Positions 47,964-59,913 of a DNA stretch of 64,000 nucleotides are shown piece by piece; the first letter of the stretch is position 1; each line of letters opens with the position of its first letter. The position numbers were made by a program, and so were the translations under genes. The notes under the pieces were generated by a model. That model made no database searches. It worked only from the letters and a program-made list of their open reading frames with translations, and was not told the origin of the DNA. This DNA is from Butyriboletus loyo (taxonomy: Eukaryota > Basidiomycota > Agaricomycetes > Boletales > Boletaceae), in assembly GCA_038093515.1 (NCBI GenBank), contig JBBPSI010000015.1:124001-188000 (forward strand), in the 5' to 3' direction.

Positions 47964-48685
47964 TTATCGTAGAGCTTGGCGTGCAGAAAAAGGTGTTCGT
48001 TCAGGATGAACAACCCTACTCGTCTGCACAGGTGTGCTGAGACACGATGCATCCGGCCCATCGAGGCCAGACAAAAGACGTTTCTTTGAACCAAGTTTCT
48101 TCGCCTTCCTCCTGAGCGGCACGTTCTCCTTGTCCTCCTCGGATCTATCAACCTGGGCATTGCCATCAGATGGCAGGGCCACTCTGGAAGCCAGGGAGCC
48201 CCGGCGATGTTCGTTGTCTCGGAAGATGGCAAACCCAGGATAGTGCCTTGACTGCGGGTCGGTGGATGATTCGATTGTTGGCTTAGGGTAAAGTTCGCGA
48301 GAAGGCGAACACTGGTGGGACGACGATCCTTGGGAGCTCCCATGATTTCGAACGAGCCTAGTACGACATTTAAGCTGACTGTGCAAGAATAAGAGAGTGA
48401 GTTATACCCATCGCCAAGTCGTGAGAGCCTAGTTGGAGTTACTGTGTGCATGTTGGAGAGCATAAATGGCACGGGATGAGCAGGAGAAGATTTGACGACA
48501 TTGTTGGAGAGCGAGATTCCTTCTGCATCCAAGACACGGCGTTTAGCAGGGTTGAAAGGGGTGGTTCGCGAAGGAGACAATGGACGTTTGTGATTTCGTG
48601 GCGTTTTGCTTGTAGAAATGATGCCAGGTGTGAGAAATTGTTCTAATGGGAGGTCCTGGAGTGGTATGCGACGAGGTGTCTCCAT
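47964..48685 (-). CDS. KEN-box protein of unknown function
   Basis: I do not recognise the family. Starts METPRRIPLQDLPLEQFLTP, then Ser/Pro/Thr-rich sequence with several CDK-type sites (PLSPSRTTPF, HTVTPTRLSRL) and a basic cluster (NPAKRRVLD). Downstream two overlapping frames stay open; the one ending at 47964 has SPSRELYPKPTIESST, HYPGFAIFRDNEHRRGSLAS and SEEDKENVPLRRKAKKLGSK. DKENVP is a KEN box, a degron read by APC/C-Cdh1, and RRKAKKLGSKK is a likely nuclear localisation signal. The joint near 48380-48410 would need an intron of only about 29 nt, so the true splice pattern is unsettled. Probably a nuclear, cell-cycle-regulated disordered protein. Confidence 0.6.
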
Positions 48686-48831
48686 GATGGTCAATGGTTG
48701 AGATTGTGCGGGGTTCAAGATGAAGAGAGATCAGCGGACGGCCGACATCACGTTGGCCTCGAGGCTGAGGCCGGGACAAGAAAATTGCCAGCGGTCACCA
48801 CAATAACGACAAACAATAGATACGTCACGTG

Positions 48832-51800
48832 TCACCTAGTAGCTACATCAACGGGCATAACCACATCGAATGAACCAGTCCCTGTCAGGTTTGGTCGACC
48901 CATCACAATGTTACCCGATGGCGTCGAAAGGTCATCAAAGTCACCAAACAAAGCCGCTTCCGACAAGAAGGCAGCCGTCGTTTCATAGGACGCCTTAAGG
49001 AGTGGCGACGGATTGGTCGAAAGACCCTTTCGGTTGAAGGGCTTGTATCCACCATCAAAAGTCTATCGCAGATCAACTTCCTGACCATAAACTGTGACCA
49101 CCTGCTTACCATATAATCAGCAATCAACTCAAGATGTCTTATGTCGACATCTATTTTGTAGGCACTAAATACCCCCCCGACCTCGCGCAGGATGGCCGCA
49201 CGTGCCATCTCTACGCCATACGTCTTCAGAATAGAATAGATATCGTTGGAGTAAATAGTGTCGTGATCGATAATGCTGTCGCCCGCTCCACCTGCAAATT
49301 GCCAGATGCCACGGAAATTCGATCCATTGGTAGTAAGCTGTACTCCTAGATTTTAGAGTACATCCAAACCAATGATAGGATGACAAACCTGGACAGTCCC
49401 TGTATCATTGGCAAGTTTGAAGCAATCCGCAATACCGGGAATCTCACGGATGACAGTCTTGCGACAGGCGCGCTCTACAATCCCAACCAAGAGAAGTTTT
49501 GGGAAATCGGCAGAGAACTGGATCGTTTATTAAACGATACCTGTGGTGAGCCAGCCAGAATACTCACTTCAAGCTTAAATGAACATGCCGATCTCGAAAA
49601 CTTGAAGTTCGAAGCTTGATGGAAACTGTCGACGAACATGTCTGCTATGACTTTTACCTGTTCGTGAAGTGTGGCAGGACTCGGTGTCTTGGTGCCAGCC
49701 TCTTTGCCGTCTGCTTCGTCCTCTCCTTCAGAGGCATACACAGCTTCTATCGCGGCGTCGTCGAACTCTTGTTCATTCTCCTCATCAGACTCGTACGAAG
49801 CCTGTACCTTATTCTGGTGCGCACGCTTGGCGTCTTCGGCATCGGCGTCACCCTGGTCACTTTCCGCATCCCCGGCCCCATCAGCGGACTCTTCTCCATC
49901 GGCATTCGCGTCAGTCTCTCCCACGACTGGTTCTTTGCTTGCCTTGCCTTTGCCAAGTTGTGCTATCTGGCTCCTAAGATCGGCATCCAGTTTCTTCATT
50001 TCGAGTTGTATCTCGCGCTTCAAGGTCGAAGGAAAGCGAGCCCCGAACACAGCAAGGATTTCAACCGCACTGACATCATATTCTTCAACATACTCCTCTT
50101 CCGGATAGAAAGAGAGATCGATGGAGAACTCCCTCCGACGCGCATCACCCTGAACGCTCAGACGTTCCTTAACGGTAGCCTTGTCGACGATTTGTGAAAG
50201 AACGAGCTTGCTGGCTCTCTTGCAGAAAGTTGTTATATCAGTGTCTGAAATGCCAGGCACGACGTCCATAGTCATCGATGGGGTTTTAGGCTTTTGAGAG
50301 GCTGTCATTACTATCTCTCTTAAGCGAGGGATCCCTAGAGTGACATTCGCAGCACCGTGACCTTCGAAGTAGATGAGTGAAACTGTAGGTAATTAAGAAT
50401 AAGAATATCACTTGCCAGCAAAGTGGAACGTGTTCAAGGTCATCTGCGTCGAAGGTTCCCCAACTCTATAGCCAAATGGTAAGCATATCACAGCGTTAGC
50501 ATGGAAGAGATTCACCCTTGAGATGCCAAGAGACCAACCGCTTCTCCGGGCTCAACGAGACTTCTCATATACTTGACATTCATCAGAAGGCGGAAGTATC
50601 GGGGTTTCATAGGATGTTGTCTGCGCTTGATCGTCTGCCTCTTTTCTGAAGTCTTTGATTTGATGGTCGGAGGGTTGGAGTCCAAATAGGCTTCAATGGA
50701 CTCGGCAAATTTCTCTGAGGTACTTCCAAGATAGCGGGAAGGACTGAACAAGTCGAGGGTGGGAGCCATCTCCTGCCGCGGTGCCGTGGCGTATTTGCTA
50801 GGGCGTGTCTTGGACTGCTTCAGCACCTTCTTCATATAAGTTTCTGCATCCTCATCATTGATCGCGCCAGCGATGCTCTTCGGTCGATATAGGTTAAGAA
50901 ATGTATTTTGGTTTTCCGCCACAAATTTGAACTGGAAGAGATGCTTCTGCTTGGTGACATCAAGACCGTCTCCGCCATACAAGAATTGATAGATAGAAGA
51001 GTCGCTACCACGAACGGTGTGGTCGTAATGGACACGAACCCCCTCCAAGTGTTTTATGAGACACCGCTGCAGGTACCCAGAGCGAGACGTCTTCACAGCC
51101 GTGTCGATAAGACCCTCTCGACCAGCCATACAGTGGAAGTAGAATTCTTGCGGCCTGACACCTGTTAGGAATCGACTCGCGACGTATCCGCCAGCAATCG
51201 CCTTCGTTTCGAATGATTTGAATGATGGAAGTGTTTTACCACTGACCATGACTGGCACTCGTCGGCCCTCTAGCTCTTGTTGACCAAGGGCGCAAGATAT
51301 CTGTTGGGCATTGACTGCGCTACCCTTGGCACCAGACTGTGTCATTGCTTGCATGTGGTTATGAGGAAATTTGCGCAGTAACCCGTAGGGTATACAAGTA
51401 TCAGCGATCGATTTCGTGAGTTTTGCCAGCTTGCTTTTGACGGTCACATCAAGACCTGCCATTTTACTATCGTCCCGGAGGACGTCTTCGAGGAGAGACG
51501 TGAGCGCAGCAGGAATATCCTCTTGCGCTACCTTAGACAATGAAGGGAAGTTTTCGATGGCGCCTTCCGTGCCGAGGTTAGCGTTCTTCCGTAAGATGTT
51601 GGTTCGGTTCAAGTCCCCGTCGGGAGTCAATACCAGATCATCCGTGCGACAAGTAAAGGCCCTGTGCTGCAAGAATTTTGTAAACAAACGGCTGAGGATA
51701 CCAAGGAGTTGTCCCGCCACAGTTGCTCCATATAGCTCATGCACGGAGTGCACGAGTCCGTAGTCTGTGGCACCAAAAGCTGATTTATCAAGAACACCAC

Positions 51801-54738
51801 GAAGTAGTTCACCGTCGAGGACGACGATCCTGTCTTCTAAGGACCCCTTTCCCCAGAGATTTCCTGGGACTTTAGAAGTGGACTCCAGGTTTAATCCCTC
51901 GGCATTGTTAGGTGTGATGTTTAAGAGCACAGTGGAAATCTAGTCAATGTAAGTAAATACCAAAGATGGCTTAAGGAGCGACGCACTACTTGCTTCCCTG
52001 TCCAAAGGGGATTCGGTACCCATATGGTAGGCGGAAGGGTCTTGAGACGATCGGATGACGATTCACCGCTTTCTGGTCGAAGGGCGCCGTAGAGAAGTTG
52101 GAAATACTCGTCTCTGGAGAAAAAGGTATCTTGACACGTCATCCATACTCCGGCAACGACATGATCCTGTATTAAGCCTCGGAGAGGCTTTCCCGATGTG
52201 GGTACTAGGTATTGGTTGTCTGTATTAGCAATGAATCTGGCCTCTGCTTGAGCTACCGGGTTCTCTGGAAACAATCATAAGAGCCAGAAGAGAGCACAGC
52301 CAGTTAACATACGAGGGAAATGGATGTTCATCTCTGAAAAATGTTAGCGGTTTAAGAAACAATCAAATAGGACACATTTACCATCACCGTCGAAGTCGGC
52401 TTGCAAGAGGATATATTAACAACAAAGGGTGCGATATGGAGAATGTGAACATGGGCATACCATTATAGGAATTGCTGCACAGGAAGATTTAACCGAAAAG
52501 TCAAGAAAGATAATACAGAGGGGCACTAACCAGTTCGCGTAATGCATGCGTATTGTTTTCTCGCCTTGAAGAATGCGGGCTTTGTGGCACATCATACTTG
52601 GCTTGTGTAGTGTTGGCTGTCGGTTCAGGATCAAGATATCGCCATCTTGCAGATGGCGATACACCTTTTTATTGATGGACGGAGTCTTTGTCGAAAGGCC
52701 GTTGCGTCCACCACCGTTCGCATCCTGCGGTGTAAAAAGCATATCAGCAATGGCATGGCGTTGTTCCTTCGTCATTTTATCCTGATATAAGGTTGGCTCA
52801 GTCAACTACTAATGTGCCAGAAGGAGATAGCCACCAATGATTGTAGGCGTCCATCTTCAAACTCCACCATAGAAGCACCAGGATGGTTCTTCGGCCCATT
52901 TATCACCCATTGACGACATTGATGGACATTCAATGGAGTCACAGGTTCTGGACATGTCAGCTTTCTAGCAAAAACGGGTGGAACCCCGATCTCGTTTGGT
53001 TCAATATTGACATCAGGGGAGATAACTGAACGCGCGGCATAATTAACACGTTTCCCCTGTATTATCTTGCTGAGTCGGTATCAGGATATAGGAACTTGAT
53101 AAAACGCACCATCATGTGTTTTCGGAATAGGCCCTCCTTTTTTTCGAGACCCTGCTTTATGCCTGGAGGTGGTAGCTTTCCCTGACGAAGCGGTTGTGGG
53201 TTTTTGTTACTGTCGAGGAAGCTGTTGACGTCGACTTGTAGCTGTATCAAAGCTTCAAGAAGCGACCCTAACAAGCGTCTGCGCGAAGCTTCATCCACAG
53301 TCGAGGTTTTCACCGATGCAGCAGCAAGGTCAGCATTCAAATCGCGCAAACGATACGACGTGTTAAGAACTCTGGCTAGGAGCTCATTTTGTGGGTTCTC
53401 GAACAGAGTGTCCCCCATTTTCGACGGGGGTCGAAATCGTGTTGGCGGTACTAACAACACGTCCATGAAGAACATGTCAGGTGAGGCTAACGATAGACCA
53501 TGGGGCGAAAGAGGAGCAAAAGGACCGTGTCGACCAAACAGAAGGGAGCATATGACCGGGCAATTTTCGAACAGGCGACGAAGGTGTGCACGACATTCCT
53601 CTGGGGGCATGACCCTTTCGTTACGCCCGCGCAACGTTTTGACTTTTCCGCTGGCTGACTTGGGTAGCGTCTCCTTTAAACGTCCAGACGTCACTTCTAC
53701 TTCTTCATCATCTGGATAGGTCAGTTCTCCTTCAGGTTCCGAGTCCGAGGGATCGTCGACTTCGTCAAGCAATTGGCCATCTACGCTTGGACGATATCCC
53801 AAAGCTGCTTGTTGTTGGGCAAGAAGTACATCTGGGCGCCTGAGGCCGACAGCCCTATGTCGATTTTTATACTTAGTCGGGAGATCATATTCTATGATCT
53901 TGGTGAAACCCTCCTTGCGGAACGTGTATGCGTGTCTATTACACCAGTGTCAAGGGAGTCAACGTCATGCAAAGAAGGTACTCACGCTCGACAATTTTGG
54001 CACGTTTTTGAGACGGTGATCCTTAGAAAATCCAGAATAACCTCTTTCCTTGCCTGGTGGACAAGTTCATTCTTGTAATGATCGCGTTTACTGCTTGATG
54101 CACGAGCAAGATGGATAGTGACGTAGAGGTCGACGCGCTTTTTAAATTCCTCCTCAGTTTCATCTCGACTATCTTCGGCAGCATCGACGCCCCGCAACTG
54201 GATTTGAATATCGTCCACGCCATGGGCAGCCTCGAGGAGACCATGCTCCATCAACCGTAGTTTAGCGACATACTTACATACCTAAACACCGAATGACCCC
54301 TTCAGCCTGAGTAAACGATGAAAAGAAAGAAACCGGTCCCACCACGGATCGAGGGGCCTTGAATCTATGACAGAACAAACAGGTTCCACGAAGGACGTTA
54401 TACATGTTTGCCATGAACAGAGGATGGTAGACAGGAGAGGGGAGCTCGATGTGACCATAATGTCCAGGACAAGTGAAATAGTTGAGATGACATGTTGCAC
54501 ATCTGCACAGGGACAATTGCCACAGAGTTAAATCTGAGAGTAAGACGACTCACATGTCTTGCCGATCACTCGGTCCAAGAGCTGGATCGTACAGACCGCC
54601 CACATTGGGTCTATTTAGGTCATCGAGGAGGACAGGGTTTAGGATCTGTTTCACGGATATTCTGCGGATGTTCTCCGTAGAAAGGAACGAGAATGATATA
54701 CTCGAGACCTTGGAGGGTACCGAGAGAGCGACGTTCAT
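48832..54738 (-). CDS. RPA190: RPA190, largest subunit of RNA polymerase I
   Basis: Catalytic subunit that transcribes rDNA in the nucleolus. Starts [20 protein letters not shown], then [20 protein letters not shown], the clamp zinc region [20 protein letters not shown], and [18 protein letters not shown] [18 protein letters not shown]. The active site reads [45 protein letters not shown], where NADFDGD holds the three Mg-binding aspartates. Further on: [40 protein letters not shown] and [20 protein letters not shown] (trigger-loop region), and an acidic linker (about 49680-49900). The end is [37 protein letters not shown]. Introns around the active site leave exons of 14 nt (52461-52474) and 18 nt (52382-52399). 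Confidence 0.96.
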
Positions 54739-54892
54739 GGTAAGTGAGTGAAAAAATGTCTGGCTGCAGACTACTACGCCAGTAGCGGAATGTCCAAGCT
54801 CATCAGCATGCGAGCCGATAAACTTTTTGCTCCAGCAACACTACATTTGGTCATTACGACATCACGTGAGACTTAGCCTTACTGGTATCCTC

Positions 54893-56075
54893 TCAACTTA
54901 ACGTCCCGCTACGTTTCACGCCTGCCCTACTTTTCCCAGATTTGGTTTTCTGAGCTTCGTTTACCAATTCTGCAATCAACCTATTGTACGTCTCCGAGTC
55001 TTGCTGCAGTGCATCGCGCGTTTGAAGAAGGTATGTCAAAAGCGAAGACGCATTTGTTGTCTCCAGGCGTAGGTCTGCGAGATATTTCTCCAGCTTTGTC
55101 AACGGAAACAGGTTTAGTTGATCTGTAAAACGGTCACGATACACGTTTGGAATGCAAACGACGAATGAAACGACCCACCTAAGTCGAGACTCAAAAGGTC
55201 GTCTATTTTCTTTGCGTCCAGTTTTGGTTTAGGACCGAGGCTCAGCTGCATCACCGTTGAAGATCCAGAATGTGAGGGCAGCTGAGGCGTATTTGAACGC
55301 GTCCCTGCTCGAGAATTACTCCGGGATGGAGGCGTACTTCGGAGTGGACCGTTTGCGGCCCCTGGAGGAGCAGACACAGGTCGAGTCGAGATGTGAAGAG
55401 GCGGAAGGGGTTTGGCGGTAACTTGGGGAAGTATTTCATCCAGGTTGACAGGGAGTCCGAGGGCGATTAAGTGTTGCTGCCGTATACGAGACCGTACCCA
55501 ACTGATTGGTTGCATGAGAGGTGGTGAATTCAGAAGCGATGAGTATAGGTCGCGGCTACGAGGCATAAACGGAATGAACGGGTGAAAGAGCATGCGGCGC
55601 ACCTTGACGAAGTAGTTAGTACCTGACTGATGCCCTCGACCTGTCTGATATCTTCGTCACTGGTCAAACTGGACAGTTTGTATGGCCAGACTGGACCAAG
55701 GATTTCCTCGATCTGCACACTCAAGTCTTGCGCAGAAGGCACAGGATCTATACGAAGGGACCTCCAGCTCAGCTGAGACAGGTCCGGCACTTGTATTTTC
55801 TCGCTGAACGTCGTATCTTCCTCGAAAGCGAAATTAGCATCTGAGCCCCCTACCTCACCAAAGTCCCCGAAATCTGCAAAATCATCATCCTGCGCAAGAG
55901 AAGGAGTTTTGGATTCTAATGGGGTGTGGAAGTCATCGAAATCATCCAATTGGTCGTGAGATACGGCGGGAGAGGAGGAGGACAGTGGTGGAGGTGGTGA
56001 TAACAGGGAGGGTGCTGGCGTTGGTACACCCCATACTGACGAATTGAAGCTGAAATCATCGTCCAAGGATTGCAT
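54893..56075 (-). CDS. LAA2: Aftiphilin/Laa2-like AP-1 accessory protein (DUF5102 type)
   Basis: Starts MQSLDDDFSFNSSVWGVPTP. The N-terminal third is disordered with acidic-aromatic motifs HDQLDDFDDF and DDDFADFGDFGEVGG, the type of peptide that binds gamma-adaptin ear domains. An ordered region follows: LSQLSWRSLRIDPVPSAQDL, SVQIEEILGPVWPYKLSSLT, then RDLYSSLLNSPPLMQPISWV and RSRIRQQHLIALGLPVNLDE. The middle is Pro/Ser-rich; the C-terminal helix reads LTKLEKYLADLRLETTNASS, LLTYLLQTRDALQQDSETYN. It ends VKRSGTLS. In yeast, Laa2 recruits Laa1/AP-1 to the trans-Golgi. Assignment rests on architecture and motifs, so it is moderately sure. It diverges from RRN11, 139 bp apart. Confidence 0.7.
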
Positions 56076-56214
56076 CGCACCGGAATGTCGCGTAGCAGAT
56101 GGAATAATAACGTTTACGAGACGGACAGAACCGACAGTACAAGTATTTCGGAAGAATTTGGCAGGCTCAGCTTGATCTGCGTTGGAGCATTTTGCAAGTT
56201 CGGTACCGGTCTCC

Positions 56215-57086
56215 ATGCCGCCAAACATCCACACATTCCTATTCTCGCCACCAGGAGGTATCTTACCTCTTACCTCTCGTCGTGTGCATCTGCGGCGGCT
56301 TTACGATGTACTTCACCTCAGCATACAGCGGGGTGATCTCCACCGCGCTCGCCGAGCCTGGGCAATTCTTGCAAGGTGTAAGGAAATTGACTGGAGGACC
56401 TCATGGATGCTCGCAATCGGACTCCTGGATCGCTCCGGGCATAGAACAGAAAGTAGCCAAACGAAGATCGACTACCTGCGGACGATGATGCTGCATTTTC
56501 CTGATGATGTTCGTACACGCTGGAAACGCAACACCTTGTCCTGCTGATCACCTTGTCATACCACAGAGGGAACCAATCCTGTGTGAACTCGTCCACCTGT
56601 ATATCATGGCCGGGAGACATAGAGACGCCCTCGACGAGCTGGAATTGTTCGAGCTTCATGTCCTTCAGTACGAAGCATTGCTGACATATCATATCTTGAT
56701 ATTAGTTGTCTACCCTCATTCCCTTACCGCGACAATGCCGTACTTCACATCTACGCAGGGATATGCTCAGTCCTTGTCTCTCAGCCCGGTTCCGCAAGCG
56801 AGGTTGATGTACAATCAATCGACAGCGAGATGCTCGACCGTGCCCAGATCTTTTTCGAACGTGCCAAGTCACTCGATCCGGAAAACATCGTCGTAGATTC
56901 ATTGCTAGGCATGGTAAGGGTGTTCTTTCGTGACGTTCTCTGCTTGCGAGCTTATACGATGGGAAGACCCAAAATTTCGCCCAGAGTCCAATGGGCCTCC
57001 CGCAGACAGAAGCTTCCGATGACGAGGTTAGCGCTGATCCACTAGGCGAAGCAGAATCTATCCGAGTTAAGAGACTACGGATGTGA
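56215..57086 (+). CDS. RRN11: RRN11-like subunit of the Pol I core factor
   Basis: Rrn11 is a TPR-containing part of the core factor that recruits Pol I to rDNA promoters. I chose ATG 56215 (MPPNIHTFLFSPPGG) because the frame is closed by a stop at 56173. The signature helix-turn-helix block is SRRVHLRRLYDVLHLSIQRG, DLHRARRAWAILARCKEIDW. Then IGLLDRSG, KIDYLRTMMLHFPDD, REPILCELVHLYIMAGRHRD, ALDELELF, and a later TPR-like AQIFFERAKSLDPENIVV. A final intron (after LLGM, about 56913-56976) leads to SPMGLPQTEASDDEVSADPL and the end VKRLRM. Two further introns are inferred (near 56495-56560 and 56660-56720). It converges on RIX1 with 65 bp between stops. Confidence 0.78.
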
Positions 57087-57151
57087 TTTTGACTTGTATA
57101 CAATGTCTGGGATCTTGAACATCCACTACTACTACTAATATATGAGATGCT

Positions 57152-59789
57152 TCAGGTATCCGAGTCTGTGTCCAAATCGATGGTAGGCACCTCTTCATGA
57201 TCGGATTCGTCGACTAACATCGGCACTACACATACAGTCGATTCAGGACTTTTTGGATGGGTCGATAACGATGATCCGGCTAGTGGGTCGGGCAAGGCTT
57301 GTAATGGCAGTACTGCAGGGAGAACGGATGAAGTGGCCACTTCCATGGGAAGATTACCATGAACGTCATCTGTAGCTTGTAGATGCAGCTCCATGGAGGT
57401 CAGCAGTGCTCGTTCTTGCGGTGGATTAAGGGGTATTTGCTGGTCCAGGGTCAAGGAACTTTGGCTGGGTGGTTTGGGATGGTTTTGTGGATTGGAAGTG
57501 TCTGGTTGAGTCTCCCGATCGCCAAAAGCCAGATCAAGCGAATGACGAGTTGCTGTTTCTTCTGCGCTTTCCTCTGCGGACGAGAGGGAGAGAGACTCCA
57601 CGAAAGGTAGTGTTCGGACGAATGGTGGTCGACGAGGATGTAGCAGAAGATCAACATGAGAATGGAGTTTGTCGCGCGTCGCTAAATTCTGTGCATGTCG
57701 CTCGATCCAAATAGTTCGCTTTAGGAATGGGCTCACATACCTCAGAGGAGAACGAACGGAGGACAAGGCCGGTGCCTTTGCTCATGACATGCGAGATTCC
57801 TTGTGCACTTTCAATACATATATCACGAACTTTTGTGATCACCCTCCCGTGGAAGCTAGGATCAGATGACAGACTTGAAGGTGGTATCGAAGGAAGTGAC
57901 AGTAGGATGGACAGAAGCACTCGGTTCGCAAGGGAGCGGGTGGAAGGAGCAAGTTCTGCATTCAACATGGATTGACTCACAACTAGCATGGTTTATGAGC
58001 AGCCAAATATTTGAATATACGTCAAAGCGCTCACCGTCTAGAGCTGCAATCAAAGTGTCGCATTCATCGATTGTTGTGCAGACCGTGATATTGGTTGCTG
58101 AGAGTGCATTCTCCGCTTCATACTCTCGTCGCCTTTTTTTATTTGCTCTCAATTGACTAGTGGCTCCTGAATTCGTCTCTGTACGTGACTGATGAAGGTA
58201 GAGAGGTGATAGAATGGAGATGGTTGCTTTCAGGAGACGATTGGTCCCGAGTGGAGCGCCAACGACAGGGCAAAAGTAAAGTAGATGGTAGACACAGCGA
58301 AGGAATGCATGCTTTTGTGAGCTATATTTACATGAGTAATTGTAAGGCTATCCAGCAAACATTTTACGCACTATTCAAGATTCTTTTCAAGCTGAGACGA
58401 GATGATCATGATCAGCCTTGACGTGTGTGGGACTAGCAAATCCTGCGCGCTGAGAAACGGGGCTCTAACGGATGCATGCGCGAAACGAGATACTGAACCT
58501 ACGTTTGGGTCAAGCAAGAGAGCAAACGACAAGCCTGCATCCAAATTTGTGGTATCACTGCGGATTCGGCAATCCTAACATGTGGATCAAAGTGAGTTTG
58601 TCCCTAACGCAGCCTGAGCGCATTTTCAAAGAGTTTTTCCAAAAACTAACCTCATCATCAAGGGTGCTGGCCAACAAACACCAACAAAAGGCTGCAAGAT
58701 GACCTATCGGCACTATAACAGGGCGATTAACGGGTGCTCTGCGGTGCTGATGAGATCATGGGGCGCATATAGCCAGGATTTTGAAGCTACCTTAACAGCG
58801 CAGTAATTGCGCTGACTCCACATTTTAGCCTGTCGAGGTTGAGTGCAACTGTTGTCAAAGGATTACCAGTCATTGTATCGGCGTGCAAGAGAGTATTGGG
58901 TAGTTTGCCATCGGCTGAGCGTAAAAACTCCATGGCCTTATGGCCTAGTTGAGCGCTTGTAGGGAATGTTGTTCGCAAGGTTAGCCAAGCAGACCAGGAA
59001 AACTGTAGGATCTCATCCAGGCAATTCCGCCATAAATTTATACCCCCAACTTTCCCCCCAAGGAAGTGGAGGACAGCGAAGAGATTCACGGCAGCATCAA
59101 GAAGGCTATCCGTCGCGTGATGCACGGAATCGGTGAATATTTGATTGCACAGCGCGTATAATCTCTGGCTGAGTGCTTTATGTAGCGAAGGGTACAGCGG
59201 TACTAATTGTGCCAGCGTTCGCATGGATGAGGCCTGGAAAATGATGAGCACCTAGTTTCCATCAAGGTATGTGAAACTACCTTGATATCTCGGTCATTGT
59301 GCTTCTCTGCAATTGTTAGAAGTGCCGAGCTCACTTTGGGCACAATGGGGACCGCGACTTGTCTCTGGAACTCGAGGTTGTGTCCTGCAGCACAGAGAAC
59401 CAGGCTCAAGTATCGCATGGACGCCCTTAGGATGGGAACAGGTTCAGGTTTCTGTTAACGGGCGATTGGAAACGAATAAAAATAACATGTAGTGTTTAAC
59501 GAACCAACAAGGATGGAAATACGATTCCAACCCAGGACTGGGCATTGTCAATGAGTAGCGACTTTGACAAGAATGACATCCGATACGCGATGCATATGGC
59601 GGCCCAACGTGCTGCAGGGTCTCTTGAATGCATTAACGAGGTGACACGGGCAACCCATTTCTGCAGATGCGGGGATGGGACAAGGCAGGATGACGAAAGG
59701 TGGTCCAATATGAAAGAGAGGTGAACAATGCTGGACGCATCCGTCACGAGAAACTGGAGCAGGGTCTGAAGTTGATTATGTACATCCAT
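57152..59789 (-). CDS. RIX1: RIX1, pre-60S ribosome maturation factor (PELP1 homologue)
   Basis: Scaffold of the Rix1-Ipi complex that acts with the Rea1 AAA ATPase on pre-60S particles. Starts MDVHNQLQTLLQFLVTDASS. The helical-repeat body includes SFILDHLSSSCLVPSPHLQK, WVARVTSLMHSRDPAARWAA, SLLIDNAQSWVGIVFPSLLV, RASMRYLSLVLCAAGHNLEF, IVPKVSSALLTIAEKHNDRD and SMRTLAQLVPLYPSLHKALS. Exons from 58160 to 58790 are less clear to me. The C-terminal third (from RDKLHSHVDLLLHPRRPPFV) is disordered and ends in an acidic tail, VPTIDLDTDSDT; PTIDLD beside acids has the form of a SUMO-interacting motif. It shares a 124-bp divergent promoter with SEC10. Confidence 0.85.
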
Positions 59790-59913
59790 GGACTGGACGA
59801 TTTTCGCGGTTGGATGGAGTAGACCAAAGCCTTTGGATTTCAACACGTCAAAACAAAGTAGATGTCTAGTCCGACAAGTTATTAGTCCATCCGTCGCTCC
59901 ACTCGATGCAACC

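Noticed and set aside
49616..50197. A 193-codon plus-strand frame rich in hydrophobic residues
   Set aside because: It lies antisense to the acidic linker of RPA190; codons for Asp/Glu and Ala read backwards give Leu/Phe/Val-rich frames. No start context or family.
53204..53719. A 171-codon plus-strand frame
   Set aside because: Antisense shadow of the N-terminal part of RPA190, which has a clear family match on the minus strand.
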